Assembly (NCBI GenBank): GCA_030428905.1
Contig: JAUIED010000020.1
Coordinates: 1-42,228 of the forward strand
DNA from: Gammaproteobacteria bacterium
GTDB lineage: Bacteria; Pseudomonadota; Gammaproteobacteria; Pseudomonadales; Azotimanducaceae
Length of the DNA: 42,228 nt
Direction of reading: 5' to 3'
Program-made: the position numbers and the translations under genes
Shown here: piece after piece, positions 7,888 through 15,988 of the stretch
How the letters are laid out: every line of letters starts with the position of its first letter
Numbering within the stretch: position 1 is the stretch's first letter
Notes under the pieces: model-generated
Told to the model about the DNA's origin: nothing
The model's input: the letters and a program-made list of their open reading frames with translations, nothing else
Databases searched by the model: none

Positions 7888-8645
7888 GCGCGCTGTTCCT
7901 CGTGAGGGTGGGCGAAGACGAACGACACGTTGTCGTGTGCAGCACCGGCAAGACAGGTGCGCAGGGCCCGTTCGGATGCAGCCGAAACGTCCAGACGCAG
8001 GCAGGCGGCCAGCTCGTTGTTGGCAAGCTCCCGGTACAGCCCGTCGGTGCAGAGTACGTAGCGATCGCCGGGTTCGACATCGAATACGACGATGTCCAGA
8101 TGCAGCGGTCCCTGCCCACCGACCGCCCGGGTAACGATGTTGGTGTTGGCGTTCATCGCCTCCTCCTCGCTGACGGCACCCGCATCAAGGAGGTCGGCGA
8201 TAGGGTTGTGATCCCGCGTAATTTGCTCAAGCTCGCCAGCGCGCAACCTGTACAGCCGGCTATCGCCCGCCCAGAGCACGACGCCGAGGGTGTCGAGCGT
8301 CATCATGGCGACGACCGTGCTGCCCACCGTTTCACCGTTGAATCTAGCGTTGGCATATCGGCGCAGCGCGTCGTTGACATCGAGCAGCGTGTCTTCCACC
8401 GCATCGACGCGGGCCGCCAGATCACCGGGCGCCTCAACACGCGCCAATGCATCGACGATTGCCGCGCTCGCGTAGTCACCCGCCTCGTGCCCACCCATGC
8501 CGTCAGCCACCGCCCACAGGCCCCGCTCAGGGCAGGCGAGCACGGCGTCCTCGTTGACCTTGCGCACGTTGCCCTTGTGTGTGGCGTGGGCGCTCACCCA
8601 ACGATAGGGGGGTGTGGGCTGTGTCGGTGCGAAGGCTTCAGACAT
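7884..8645 (-). CDS. PP2C-family Ser/Thr protein phosphatase
   Basis: A 253-aa PPM phosphatase. Metal-binding and core motifs are in order: NEDAVL (Asp33), VADGMGGHEAGDYAS (Asp48), GSTVV, WAGDSRLYRLR, ITRDHN, VTRAVGG, LCTDGLYREL and HDNVSFV near the C-terminus. It is expected to be cytoplasmic and to reverse phosphorylation by the kinase encoded next to it. The ATG at 8645 (MSEAFAPTQP) places the catalytic core right after a short lead; the frame stays open further upstream but that part lies inside the FHA gene. It overlaps the FHA gene by 8 nt and the kinase gene by 4 nt. Confidence 0.92.
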   Translation of the reverse strand: MSEAFAPTQPTPPYRWVSAHATHKGNVRKVNEDAVLACPERGLWAVADGMGGHEAGDYASAAIVDALARVEAPGDLAARVDAVEDTLLDVNDALRRYANARFNGETVGSTVVAMMTLDTLGVVLWAGDSRLYRLRAGELEQITRDHNPIADLLDAGAVSEEEAMNANTNIVTRAVGGQGPLHLDIVVFDVEPGDRYVLCTDGLYRELANNELAACLRLDVSAASERALRTCLAGAAHDNVSFVFAHPHEEQRA

Positions 8646-8985
8646 GCTTGAACCGCACCGCGCGCTCATCAGTGAGCGGCTCACCAAAACTGAGAATACC
8701 CTCGCCCCACAGCGGCACCCGCTGTCGATGCACAAGGCGCACCTGACCATCTTCCGTCTGCAGATAGGTGCCGTTGGTCGAGCGGTCGATGAGTTCGAAC
8801 TGGCCGCTGCGGCTGCTCAGAACAAGCTGCGCATGGATGCGCGACACGCAACCTGGGCGCAGCCGCAGGTCGGCACCAAAGCCACGCCCGACAATGAGCC
8901 CACCTTCTTCAACGATGAATTCCCGGCCTTGCCAGATCAGCAGGAGTTGCAGTGCTCCGCCAATCGCGCCGCGCAGTGCTTCCAT
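8638..8985 (-). CDS. FHA domain protein
   Basis: A 115-aa protein that is essentially one forkhead-associated domain: IVGRG (about residues 31-35), SRIHAQL (about 48-54) and STNGTYL (about 69-75), the conserved phosphothreonine-binding pattern. It should bind a phosphothreonine on the neighbouring kinase or its substrates. Together with the PP2C phosphatase and kinase it reproduces the reader/eraser/writer set seen in type VI secretion regulation and other bacterial threonine-phosphorylation pathways. No secretion genes are in view. The start has only a weak ribosome site. The 119-nt gap upstream makes it the probable first gene of the cassette. Confidence 0.9.
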   Translation of the reverse strand: MEALRGAIGGALQLLLIWQGREFIVEEGGLIVGRGFGADLRLRPGCVSRIHAQLVLSSRSGQFELIDRSTNGTYLQTEDGQVRLVHRQRVPLWGEGILSFGEPLTDERAVRFKHV

Positions 8986-9104
8986 GCTGCAGCCTGTACG
9001 CTTTAGCCTCTATGGGCCCGATAGGGGAAGAATAGGAAAGGCGCTGCAGAAGTTGCGTGACCCGGTTCACCGTTTCGTCGCCGCCACGGTGCTTGATGAC
9101 CGGC

Positions 9105-9959
9105 TCAGTGCATGAAGTTGAACATCCTGCGCCGGTACGTGCTGGCGAGCGGCGCGCCCTTACCGAGCACATCGAAGATGCGAATCAACGTCAGGCGACC
9201 GATGTCGTCTCGGAAAGTGCGATCTCGGCGCAGGATGTCGAGGGCCAATTCCAAAGCCTGCTCGTACTGTTCCGCTTCCACCATCCGAACCGATAACGAA
9301 TAGACCGCCTCGAGATCAGCTTCGTTCGCCTGCACGCGTGCAGACAACGCCTCGGCATCGTCCAGCCCGGCGGCTTCCTCGGCAAACTCCAATCGTGCCT
9401 GCGGCCGTTTGCGCTCCTCGGTGTCCTCCGGCACGCCGGCAAGCACCTGGCGTGCGTCGTCGAGATCGCCCTTGCGCACCAGCACATCCGCCAGCTCACA
9501 ACGAAAAGCCTGATTGTTGGGCTCCTCGCCGATGGCCTGCTGCAGCAGGCCAAGCGCGTTGTCGAAATCGCCGGATGCGAGCATGTGTTCAAGCTGGGCG
9601 TGCAGCACCTCGCCCGAGGACAGCGTCAGCTGGTCGAGCAGGTCCCGGTAAGCGGCGTCCGTTTGCGGGCCATCCATCTGGCCGGCAAGCTGCCCGTCCT
9701 GCACCACGCGGATGCTTGGCAAGCCCTGCACACGGAGCTGCTGAGCAAGCATCTGATCCCTGGCCACATCCACGAGACCTAGGGCTACTTTGCCGGCGTA
9801 GGCGCCCACGAGGCCTTCCAGAGTACGCCGGGCTTCGGCCGACGGCGGCACCTGTTCTGCCCAGAACAGCAGCAACACCGGCACGGTGCGCGAGCGCTCC
9901 ATGACCTCGGACTGGAAGTTATCGGGAGAGACGTCGAAGACGGGCGCGGTGCTTTCCAT
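9105..9959 (-). CDS. cnoX: CnoX/YbbN-type thioredoxin-like protein with TPR region
   Basis: A 284-aa protein: a thioredoxin fold in residues 1-110 followed by helical tetratricopeptide-like repeats to the C-terminus (ASGDFDNALGLLQQAIGEEPNNQAFR is one; more follow). The length and the order thioredoxin-then-TPR match CnoX (YbbN), a holdase that hands oxidatively damaged proteins to GroEL/DnaK in E. coli. The active-site loop reads FWAEQVPPSAEA: both positions of the CxxC motif lack cysteine, so it should have no thiol redox activity, as in other redox-inactive members. It lies 30 nt downstream of the MBL hydrolase gene and probably belongs to the dapA-bamC operon. Confidence 0.85.
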   Translation of the reverse strand: MESTAPVFDVSPDNFQSEVMERSRTVPVLLLFWAEQVPPSAEARRTLEGLVGAYAGKVALGLVDVARDQMLAQQLRVQGLPSIRVVQDGQLAGQMDGPQTDAAYRDLLDQLTLSSGEVLHAQLEHMLASGDFDNALGLLQQAIGEEPNNQAFRCELADVLVRKGDLDDARQVLAGVPEDTEERKRPQARLEFAEEAAGLDDAEALSARVQANEADLEAVYSLSVRMVEAEQYEQALELALDILRRDRTFRDDIGRLTLIRIFDVLGKGAPLASTYRRRMFNFMH

Positions 9960-9989
9960 GGTACTGACAGCGTTTGAAAGCGCGGGATT

Positions 9990-10808
9990 CTAGCAGTTTG
10001 GTTGCGCTGCCTGCAGGGCAAAACCCTGTTGCGCTACGGGCAGCTCCTCGACGCTGCCCTGCTGAACGATCCAACCGGAGCCATAGGACTGCGTGGCGAG
10101 TTCGATGGATGCCACCCGGCGACGATAGGGCTCGAACACCGCCTCGATGCGCTCGACGCTATTGTTTTCCTCGCTGACATGGCCGATCAGCACGTTGAGA
10201 TCAGCGTCCGCCACGGCATCGAGCAGGTAGGCCGCCTGCTCGTTGGAAAGGTGTCCGAGGTCAGATCGAATACGCCGCTTGAGCGCTGGCGGGTACTTTC
10301 CGTTCTGCAGCATCTCGACATCGTGGTTGGCCTCGAGCATGAGCAGATCACAGCCGGAGAACTGGCGGATCACGTGCGGCGTTACGCAACCAAGATCAGA
10401 CAGCACGCCAATCTGCACACCACCGCAGCGCATGACGAACTGCGTCGGCTCGCTGGCATCATGCGGTACGCGCACGGGATCAACCTGCACATCGCCGATC
10501 TCGAAGGGCACATCGCCGTCGAACGCGGTACCGAACAGGGCGTGTTGAGGACGCGAGTACGTGCCGTGCGAGGCGTAGATGGGCAGCGCGTACTTGTGGG
10601 CCAGCGCCGCCACTCCGGATGCGTGGTCGGAGTGCTCGTGAGTCACCAGAATGGCGCTGATGTCGCCTCCGCGCACCCCCAGTCGAGCGAGGCGCGCCTC
10701 CACCTGCTTGACCGTGAAGCCGCAATCGATCAGCAGCAGCTCATCTTCCATGCAAACGAGCGTAGCGTTGCCGCGGCTACCGCTGCCGAGTGAGGCGATA
10801 CCGATCAA
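9990..10808 (-). CDS. Metallo-beta-lactamase-fold hydrolase (YycJ/VicX-like)
   Basis: A 272-aa MBL-fold protein. The N-terminus IASLGSGSRGNATLV and metal motif THEHSDHASG (about residues 56-65) are characteristic of the YycJ/VicX-like group, a set of predicted nucleases or phosphodiesterases related to RNase Z/J folds; further metal ligands are in LEANHD and IGHVSEENN. The start codon is TTG, overlapping the bamC stop as TTGA. It is the only in-frame start that yields the conserved N-terminus, so I consider it correct. It lies in the dapA-bamC operon, in the place where many gammaproteobacteria also carry such a gene. Confidence 0.9.
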   Translation of the reverse strand: MIGIASLGSGSRGNATLVCMEDELLLIDCGFTVKQVEARLARLGVRGGDISAILVTHEHSDHASGVAALAHKYALPIYASHGTYSRPQHALFGTAFDGDVPFEIGDVQVDPVRVPHDASEPTQFVMRCGGVQIGVLSDLGCVTPHVIRQFSGCDLLMLEANHDVEMLQNGKYPPALKRRIRSDLGHLSNEQAAYLLDAVADADLNVLIGHVSEENNSVERIEAVFEPYRRRVASIELATQSYGSGWIVQQGSVEELPVAQQGFALQAAQPNC

Positions 10809-11917
10809 CCAGCGAACTCACGTACCAGATTCAATACTTCGCGGCTGAGGTCACGATCTGCATAGCCGCCGTCAGGCTGGTGCACAGACAACTCGAGATT
10901 CTCCGCCGCACCATCGAGCTTGAGTGCCAGATCGTGCACTTCGGAGCGGCTTCTGCCGAAAAGGCGGCCGAAGAAACCGGGCTCTTCGCCACCGGTGAAC
11001 AGCGCTTCGTTGACGCGTACCGCGTAGACACCGGCATCGGTGTCCGCATTGGTCACTTCGACTGCGCCGGTTTCGAGCGCGCGACCCACCGCCGCCCAGG
11101 CACGCTCCCGATCCAGCCGAAGCCGCAGCACCGGCTGGCCAGCGTTGTTGCGATCGAGCTGCGCTTTCGCCGCGCCAGCGATGTTCGTCGCCACCTTGGA
11201 AACCGTCTGCTCAGAAACCCTGGAGGCGATGTACGCACCGATCTCGTTCAGAAGCTCACTTTCGAGTTCAGCCGCCACCGACGATACGCCCGTAAGCGAG
11301 ACCAGTTCGTCGGCGCTGGGCGCTGCCATAGAGTCGTTTTCGTGCCGCAGGTGAATCTCTGATGTTTCAGCCTGCAACCCGGGCTCCAGCCGAACGCGCA
11401 GGCGCTCACGGCCGGTGACCAGGCCCAGCTCGCGGCGACCTTCCTGCATCACGATGCGCACCACATCGCGGTAGCGCGAGGCGTCGCTGACCTCGAACCA
11501 CTCGGTGTCCAGGCGCCCCACGGACGGCGCCTCATGCACGACCTGCAGACCGTTCTCGGCAAGGAACTGCTTGAGCTTCGGCCAGACGGTGTCCGGCGGC
11601 TCCGGCACCACCAGCCAACCGCGATCGCTCAGCCGTTGAATGCGCACCTCGCGCCGGGTGTCATCAGCGTACAAGGCGTTCGGCAACGGCGGCCGGCGCG
11701 GAAAGTACTGGGGGTTCGCGCGCGAAGCCACCTCAGGGATGGGAAACGGATCGCTCAGATCTTCAGACCGCATGTCTTCCGGCACAGCCAGTGGTGGAAG
11801 CTGCTCGGCGTCGAGATAGTCGTCACGCCGATCGACGAACCAGCCCTCATCGTCGTTGAGCCAGCTGCAGCCCGCCAGAACGGAGAGCAAGACAAAGAGT
11901 GAAATACCACGCGTCAT
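10805..11917 (-). CDS. bamC: Outer membrane assembly lipoprotein BamC (NlpB)
   Basis: A 370-aa lipoprotein with signal peptide MTRGISLFVLLSVLAGC (lipobox LAGC). After an extended N-terminal segment containing DYLDAEQLPPLAVPEDM, which resembles the conserved unstructured region that contacts BamD, come two helix-grip-like domains (about residues 95-220 and 255-365). Its location directly after dapA is the classical gammaproteobacterial arrangement, and the start overlaps the dapA stop as ATGA. BamC is an accessory subunit of the BAM complex that inserts beta-barrel proteins in the outer membrane. Length is close to, slightly above, the E. coli protein. Confidence 0.9.
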   Translation of the reverse strand: MTRGISLFVLLSVLAGCSWLNDDEGWFVDRRDDYLDAEQLPPLAVPEDMRSEDLSDPFPIPEVASRANPQYFPRRPPLPNALYADDTRREVRIQRLSDRGWLVVPEPPDTVWPKLKQFLAENGLQVVHEAPSVGRLDTEWFEVSDASRYRDVVRIVMQEGRRELGLVTGRERLRVRLEPGLQAETSEIHLRHENDSMAAPSADELVSLTGVSSVAAELESELLNEIGAYIASRVSEQTVSKVATNIAGAAKAQLDRNNAGQPVLRLRLDRERAWAAVGRALETGAVEVTNADTDAGVYAVRVNEALFTGGEEPGFFGRLFGRSRSEVHDLALKLDGAAENLELSVHQPDGGYADRDLSREVLNLVREFAG

Positions 11918-12795
11918 GAGGACAGTGCTCCCACCGCGCGCAGCCGCGCCAGCAGCTCCGGTCGGTTGGCTTCGGTGAGTTCCAGCAACGGTAAACGGAT
12001 GCCTCGGTCGATCATACCCATCTCAAACAGCGCCCATTTGCTCGGTGTGGGAGAAGGTTCCACGAAAAGGATCTCGTGAATCGGTTGCAGTTCGGCGTCC
12101 AGGGCGCGCGCCTGTTCGATGTCTCCTGCAAGGAATACTTCGCAGAACTGCGCCATTTTCGCGGGCAGCACATTGGCCGTGACCGAGATCGTGCCGACCG
12201 CGCCCAGCTCCATCATCCGGAAAGTCTGCGCATCCTCACCTGACAAAAGAATAAACGAATCGTCTACCAGCGCACGGATCATTCCCACCCGCTCCGCATC
12301 TCCACAGGCCTCTTTGATGCCGATGATGCCGTCGATACGCGAAAGCCGGGCGACGGTTTCTGCTTCCATGTCCCGGGCGGTGCGCGGCGGTACGTTGTAG
12401 AGCACCAACGGCCCGTCCGTGGCCTCAGCGATGGCCTTGTAGTGCTGGAAGATGCCCTCCTGGGAGGGTCGGTTGTAGTACGGCGACACCAGCAGACAGG
12501 CATCAGCGCCGAACTTCTGCGCCTCGCGGGTCTGGTGAATGGCTTCCGCGGTGGAGTTGCTGCCCGTGCCAGCGATCACCGGCACCTGGCCGGCAACTAC
12601 GGAAATCGTCCGTTTGATGACTTCCAGATGTTCCCCGGTATCGAGCGTGGCCGACTCACCGGTGGTGCCCATGGGCACGATGCCGTGGGTACCCTGCTCC
12701 AGTTGCCAGGCAACAAGCCGGTCGAGCGCCTGCCAGTCGACGTCACCAGACGCCGTCATCGGCGTTATCAGGGCGACGATGCTTCCCCTCAACAT
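11914..12795 (-). CDS. dapA: 4-hydroxy-tetrahydrodipicolinate synthase
   Basis: A 293-aa enzyme condensing pyruvate with aspartate semialdehyde, the first committed step of lysine and diaminopimelate synthesis. Schiff-base Lys161 is in GIIGIKEACGD and Tyr133 in VLYNVPPRT; the GTTGE pyruvate-binding motif is at residues 43-47. These positions equal those of the E. coli enzyme when translation starts at ATG 12795 (MLRGSIVALITPM). TTG codons slightly upstream are in frame but not needed. It is followed without a gap by bamC and preceded by an AI-2E-family permease 39 nt away. Confidence 0.97.
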   Translation of the reverse strand: MLRGSIVALITPMTASGDVDWQALDRLVAWQLEQGTHGIVPMGTTGESATLDTGEHLEVIKRTISVVAGQVPVIAGTGSNSTAEAIHQTREAQKFGADACLLVSPYYNRPSQEGIFQHYKAIAEATDGPLVLYNVPPRTARDMEAETVARLSRIDGIIGIKEACGDAERVGMIRALVDDSFILLSGEDAQTFRMMELGAVGTISVTANVLPAKMAQFCEVFLAGDIEQARALDAELQPIHEILFVEPSPTPSKWALFEMGMIDRGIRLPLLELTEANRPELLARLRAVGALSS

Positions 12796-12834
12796 CTCGT
12801 TATCCAAGGACAAAACGGGCGCATGGTACCAGCG

Positions 12835-13932
12835 TCAGGCCGGCGTGTCTGGCGTCGCTTGCGCCTCAGGCGGAGGATCGTCTGCCCGAGGCCAGGCGTT
12901 GTAGATCGCCTTGACCAGCGTTGCCAACGGGATGGCGAAAAACACCCCCCACACGCCCCACAGGCCGCCGAAAGCGAGCACGGCAATAATGATGGTGATG
13001 GGGTGCAGGTCTACCGCCTCGGAGAACAGCAACGGCACCAGCACGTTGCCGTCCAGCGCCTGGATGATGGCGTAGGCCGTCATCACCACCGCCAGATCCC
13101 AGGACCAGCCGAACTGCAGCATCGCAACCAGCGCCACCGGTATGGTCACCACCGCAGCACCTACGAACGGGATCAACACGCTGATGCCCACGAGCACGCC
13201 GAGCAATGCCGCGTAGTTCAGTCCGAGTACGGTGAAGGTAACGAAGGTGACAGAACCGACGATGAGGATCTCGATGAACTTGCCGCGCACATAGTTACCG
13301 AGCTGGTCGTTCATCTCGTCTCCCACCCGGGTGAGGAGCGGGCGCTTCTTTGGCAGCAGGGACAGGAACCACGCCATCAGGCTTTCCCGGTCCTTGAGGA
13401 AGAAAAACACCGAAATCGGCACCAGCACCACGTAAATCAGCAGACCCACGAGGCCAGGCACCTGCTCAAGCGCCAGTTCCACGGCGCTGCCGCTCCAGTT
13501 GCCGAGCTCGCCAGCGGCCAGATCCACCCAGGTCTGCACCTGCCGCTCGGTGATGTAGTCGGGGAACGCCTCTGTAAGATCCTGCGCTGCTTCGCGAAGC
13601 CGTACGATGAGCTGCGGCAACGCATCCACCAGCGCACGCATCTGCCGCCACACCAGCGGGCCAACGAACAGCACCAGCGCCACCAGACCGCCGAGAAAGA
13701 GCAGAAACGTCAGCGCCACCGCCAGGCCTTCAGGCACCCGCGCCGCCTTCAGGCGTTTGACAAGCCCCTGCAGCAGGAAGGCAAGCACGAGGCCCGTGAG
13801 CACCGGCGCCAGAACCCCTCCCAGGGTGAATAGCACCAGGAAGGCGACGGCCACAAGCACCACCAGGTAGATGGCTTCCTCGTTGGAGAAGTGGCGGTTG
13901 ATCCAGCCGCTGATGACTTCGAGAAATCTCAA
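12835..13932 (-). CDS. perM: AI-2E family transporter / PerM-like permease
   Basis: A 365-aa polytopic membrane protein of the AI-2E transporter (UPF0118) superfamily. Hydrophobic segments occur near residues 20-60 (two helices), 70-92, about 160-180, and 210-335 (several helices), with a long soluble loop between (about 95-155). The motifs PISVFFFLKDRE, GISVLIPFVGA and DGNVLVPLLFS are typical. Related proteins export AI-2 or act as sodium/proton antiporters; the substrate here is unknown. The start is TTG overlapping the tusA stop as TTGA; the next in-frame methionine is after the first helices, so the TTG is favoured. PerM-like genes near dapA/bamC or purM are common in gammaproteobacteria. 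Confidence 0.9.
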   Translation of the reverse strand: MRFLEVISGWINRHFSNEEAIYLVVLVAVAFLVLFTLGGVLAPVLTGLVLAFLLQGLVKRLKAARVPEGLAVALTFLLFLGGLVALVLFVGPLVWRQMRALVDALPQLIVRLREAAQDLTEAFPDYITERQVQTWVDLAAGELGNWSGSAVELALEQVPGLVGLLIYVVLVPISVFFFLKDRESLMAWFLSLLPKKRPLLTRVGDEMNDQLGNYVRGKFIEILIVGSVTFVTFTVLGLNYAALLGVLVGISVLIPFVGAAVVTIPVALVAMLQFGWSWDLAVVMTAYAIIQALDGNVLVPLLFSEAVDLHPITIIIAVLAFGGLWGVWGVFFAIPLATLVKAIYNAWPRADDPPPEAQATPDTPA

Positions 13933-14168
13933 GCTTTCTTCTGCAGCAGGTAGTTGTAGACGCCGTCGGCCTCAATTGATTCCAGCAGCGTATGGCCGCT
14001 CTGCCGGGCGAACACCTCGAAGTCCCGTACAGAACCCGGATCTGTCGCCCGCACGCGCAGCAACGCACCAGCCTGCAAACCGTTGAGCGCTTTCTTCGCC
14101 TTGAGCAACGGCATCGGGCAGGTCAGACCGCTGGCATCGAGCAGCATTTCTTCTGTGGCGTGTTCCAT
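13929..14168 (-). CDS. tusA: TusA family sulfurtransferase
   Basis: A 79-aa sulfur-carrier protein. The conserved CPxP motif is at residues 17-20 (LTCPMPLLKAKKAL), with Cys17 as the persulfide-forming residue. TusA passes sulfur from IscS for tRNA thiolation and to other acceptors; small TusA-fold proteins also serve in other sulfur pathways, so the assignment to tRNA modification is by family. The start MEHATEEMLLDASG gives the usual length. The gene is divergent from the bepA-like protease, with 67 nt between them, and overlaps the downstream permease by 4 nt. Confidence 0.92.
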   Translation of the reverse strand: MEHATEEMLLDASGLTCPMPLLKAKKALNGLQAGALLRVRATDPGSVRDFEVFARQSGHTLLESIEADGVYNYLLQKKA

Positions 14169-14235
14169 GCGCCGAGTATATGCCATGCGCCGGTTCAGCA
14201 CGCATTCAGCCAGCGCTTCTAATATGATTCCTGGC

Positions 14236-15696
14236 ATGAACCGTCTCAGAACATCGCTACTCGGCTGGACCCTGGCAGCGGCACTCGTTGCCATGCCCAT
14301 CCATGCCAACGAGGACCTGCAGATACCGGATCTGGGCGACGCGTCTTCCGGCATCATCTCGCCAGAGATGGAGCGCCGTATCGGCGAAGACTTCCTCAAG
14401 CAGATCCATGCCGGGTTGCCCACGGTGAGCGACCCCATTCTCAACTACTACATTGATGTACACATGAGCCAGCTCGCCACGCACTCACAACTGCGCGAGC
14501 GGGTGCTCTCCACGGTGCTGATCGACAGCGAGGAGATCAATGCCTTCGCGGCACCCGGCGGTGTCGTGGGCATCAACGCGGGGCTGTTACTGCATGCGCA
14601 GGATGTGCACGAGTATTCCTCCGTCATCGCCCACGAGCTCGCCCACCTGTCGCAGCGCCATTTCGCCCGCGGTATCGAGGAGTCGCGCGCCCAAGCCCTA
14701 CCCACACTGGCGGCACTGGTCGCCGCCATCGCTATCGGCGCCATGGGCGGCGGCGATGCAGGCCTGGCGGCGTTGTCCACCGCGCAGGCCGCCAGCCAGG
14801 CGCGGCAACTGCGCTACAGCCGCACACGCGAACAGGAAGCCGACCGCATCGGCATGACCACGCTGGTGCGTTCCGGGCTCGACCCGGAGGGCATGGGGCG
14901 CATGTTCGAGCGTATGGGTCAGGCCTATCGGTTCACCCGTCGACCGCCGGAATTTCTGCTCACTCACCCGCTCTCCGAGTCCCGTGTGAGCGACGCGCGC
15001 CAGCAGGCCAGAGAGTTCTCCTACGACGCAGATCGCCGCGGGCGCCAGCTCGGCGAGCTGGACTACGGGCTCATGCGCAGCCGGGTGCAGGTCAAGTACG
15101 CCACCGACGCAAATGCGGTGGTGAAACAGTTCGAAAAGGCATTGGCCGACAACCCGGGTGATCTGGCAGCGGAGTACGGGCTGGCGCTGGCGCTATCCAA
15201 AGCGGGCGATCACGACCGTGCGCTGGCGGTGACGGAGTCGCTCCACGGCAGCGATCGCCAGAATATCCTCTACATCGCCACCCACGCCGAAGCGCTCGTC
15301 GCCGCGGAGCAGTTCGGCGAGGCCGCGAAACTCTTGAGCCACCAGCTCGTCATAAATCCGGACAACACACCGCTGACCTTGCTCTACGCCGACGCGCTGG
15401 TGGGTGAAAAACGCTTTGCAGAAGCGCAGGCCGTGCTGGAACGGCAGAGTCTCGTGCGCCGCCAGGACGTAAACGTGTGGTACAACCTGGCCGAGACGGC
15501 TGGCCTCGCCGGCGACGTGATCGCCGTGCACCGGGCGCGTGCCGAGTACTTCGTGCTGCACGGCGGCTACTCCAGGGCTATTCAGCACCTGGAATACGCC
15601 CAACGGCTGGTGAGCCGTGCGGACCATCGGCTGCGCGCGCAGATCGATCAACGCATTCGCGATCTGCGCACGGCGTTGATGGAGGCCACCAGCTAG
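14236..15696 (+). CDS. bepA: BepA-like periplasmic M48 metalloprotease with TPR domain
   Basis: A 486-aa exported protein, the same length as E. coli BepA (487). A signal peptide (about residues 1-24, cleavage after IHA) is followed by an M48 protease domain: HELAH at residues 133-137 and the downstream glutamate ligand in REQEADRIGM. The C-terminal half (about 310-486) is made of TPR-like helical repeats. BepA helps fold or degrade LptD and other outer-membrane proteins in association with the BAM complex, and bamC lies close by on the other strand. An alternative ATG four codons upstream (MIPG) is possible but the chosen one gives a better signal peptide. Confidence 0.9.
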   Translation: MNRLRTSLLGWTLAAALVAMPIHANEDLQIPDLGDASSGIISPEMERRIGEDFLKQIHAGLPTVSDPILNYYIDVHMSQLATHSQLRERVLSTVLIDSEEINAFAAPGGVVGINAGLLLHAQDVHEYSSVIAHELAHLSQRHFARGIEESRAQALPTLAALVAAIAIGAMGGGDAGLAALSTAQAASQARQLRYSRTREQEADRIGMTTLVRSGLDPEGMGRMFERMGQAYRFTRRPPEFLLTHPLSESRVSDARQQAREFSYDADRRGRQLGELDYGLMRSRVQVKYATDANAVVKQFEKALADNPGDLAAEYGLALALSKAGDHDRALAVTESLHGSDRQNILYIATHAEALVAAEQFGEAAKLLSHQLVINPDNTPLTLLYADALVGEKRFAEAQAVLERQSLVRRQDVNVWYNLAETAGLAGDVIAVHRARAEYFVLHGGYSRAIQHLEYAQRLVSRADHRLRAQIDQRIRDLRTALMEATS

Positions 15697-15712
15697 TCGC
15701 GCGGCTGGTGTA

Positions 15713-15836
15713 CGGCACATGGATGTGCCGCCAAAACCCGCTTTTCGCGAAGCAACGCGCAGCGAAAATCCAGGGGTTTGTGAGTGAAGGCGAACTTGCT
15801 TCGCCGAACGGTCCAAGGAAATGGCCAGGATGGCCA
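15713..15836. repeat. Hairpin-rich intergenic repeat region
   Basis: The 292-nt gap between the bepA-like gene and the RND permease holds several stem-loops in a row: an 8-bp perfect stem around GG (15713-15720 with 15723-15730); a nested pair AAACCC/GGGTTT (15734-15739 with 15774-15779) and TTTTCGC/GCGAAAA (15742-15748 with 15762-15768); GGCGAA/TTCGCC (15789-15794 with 15800-15805); and two copies of the self-complementary TGGCCA (15822-15827, 15831-15836). The first two could terminate transcription from the protease gene. The layout resembles the element near 1.7 kb although the sequences differ. Nothing coding was recognised; the remainder (15837-15988) should hold the promoter of the efflux genes, which I cannot place. 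Confidence 0.55.
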
Positions 15837-15988
15837 GTTCCGGAAGAAAAAGCTGATTTCCCCAACTCTTGGCCGGATTCGCCAGGATATCCCCAAACTT
15901 TTCCCCGCCAAGCCGCGACAGACGGTGTAGACGCACCTGGCACGAAACTTGAGAGCCAGGTACCTATCCATCGGGTCGGGATGCTGGT

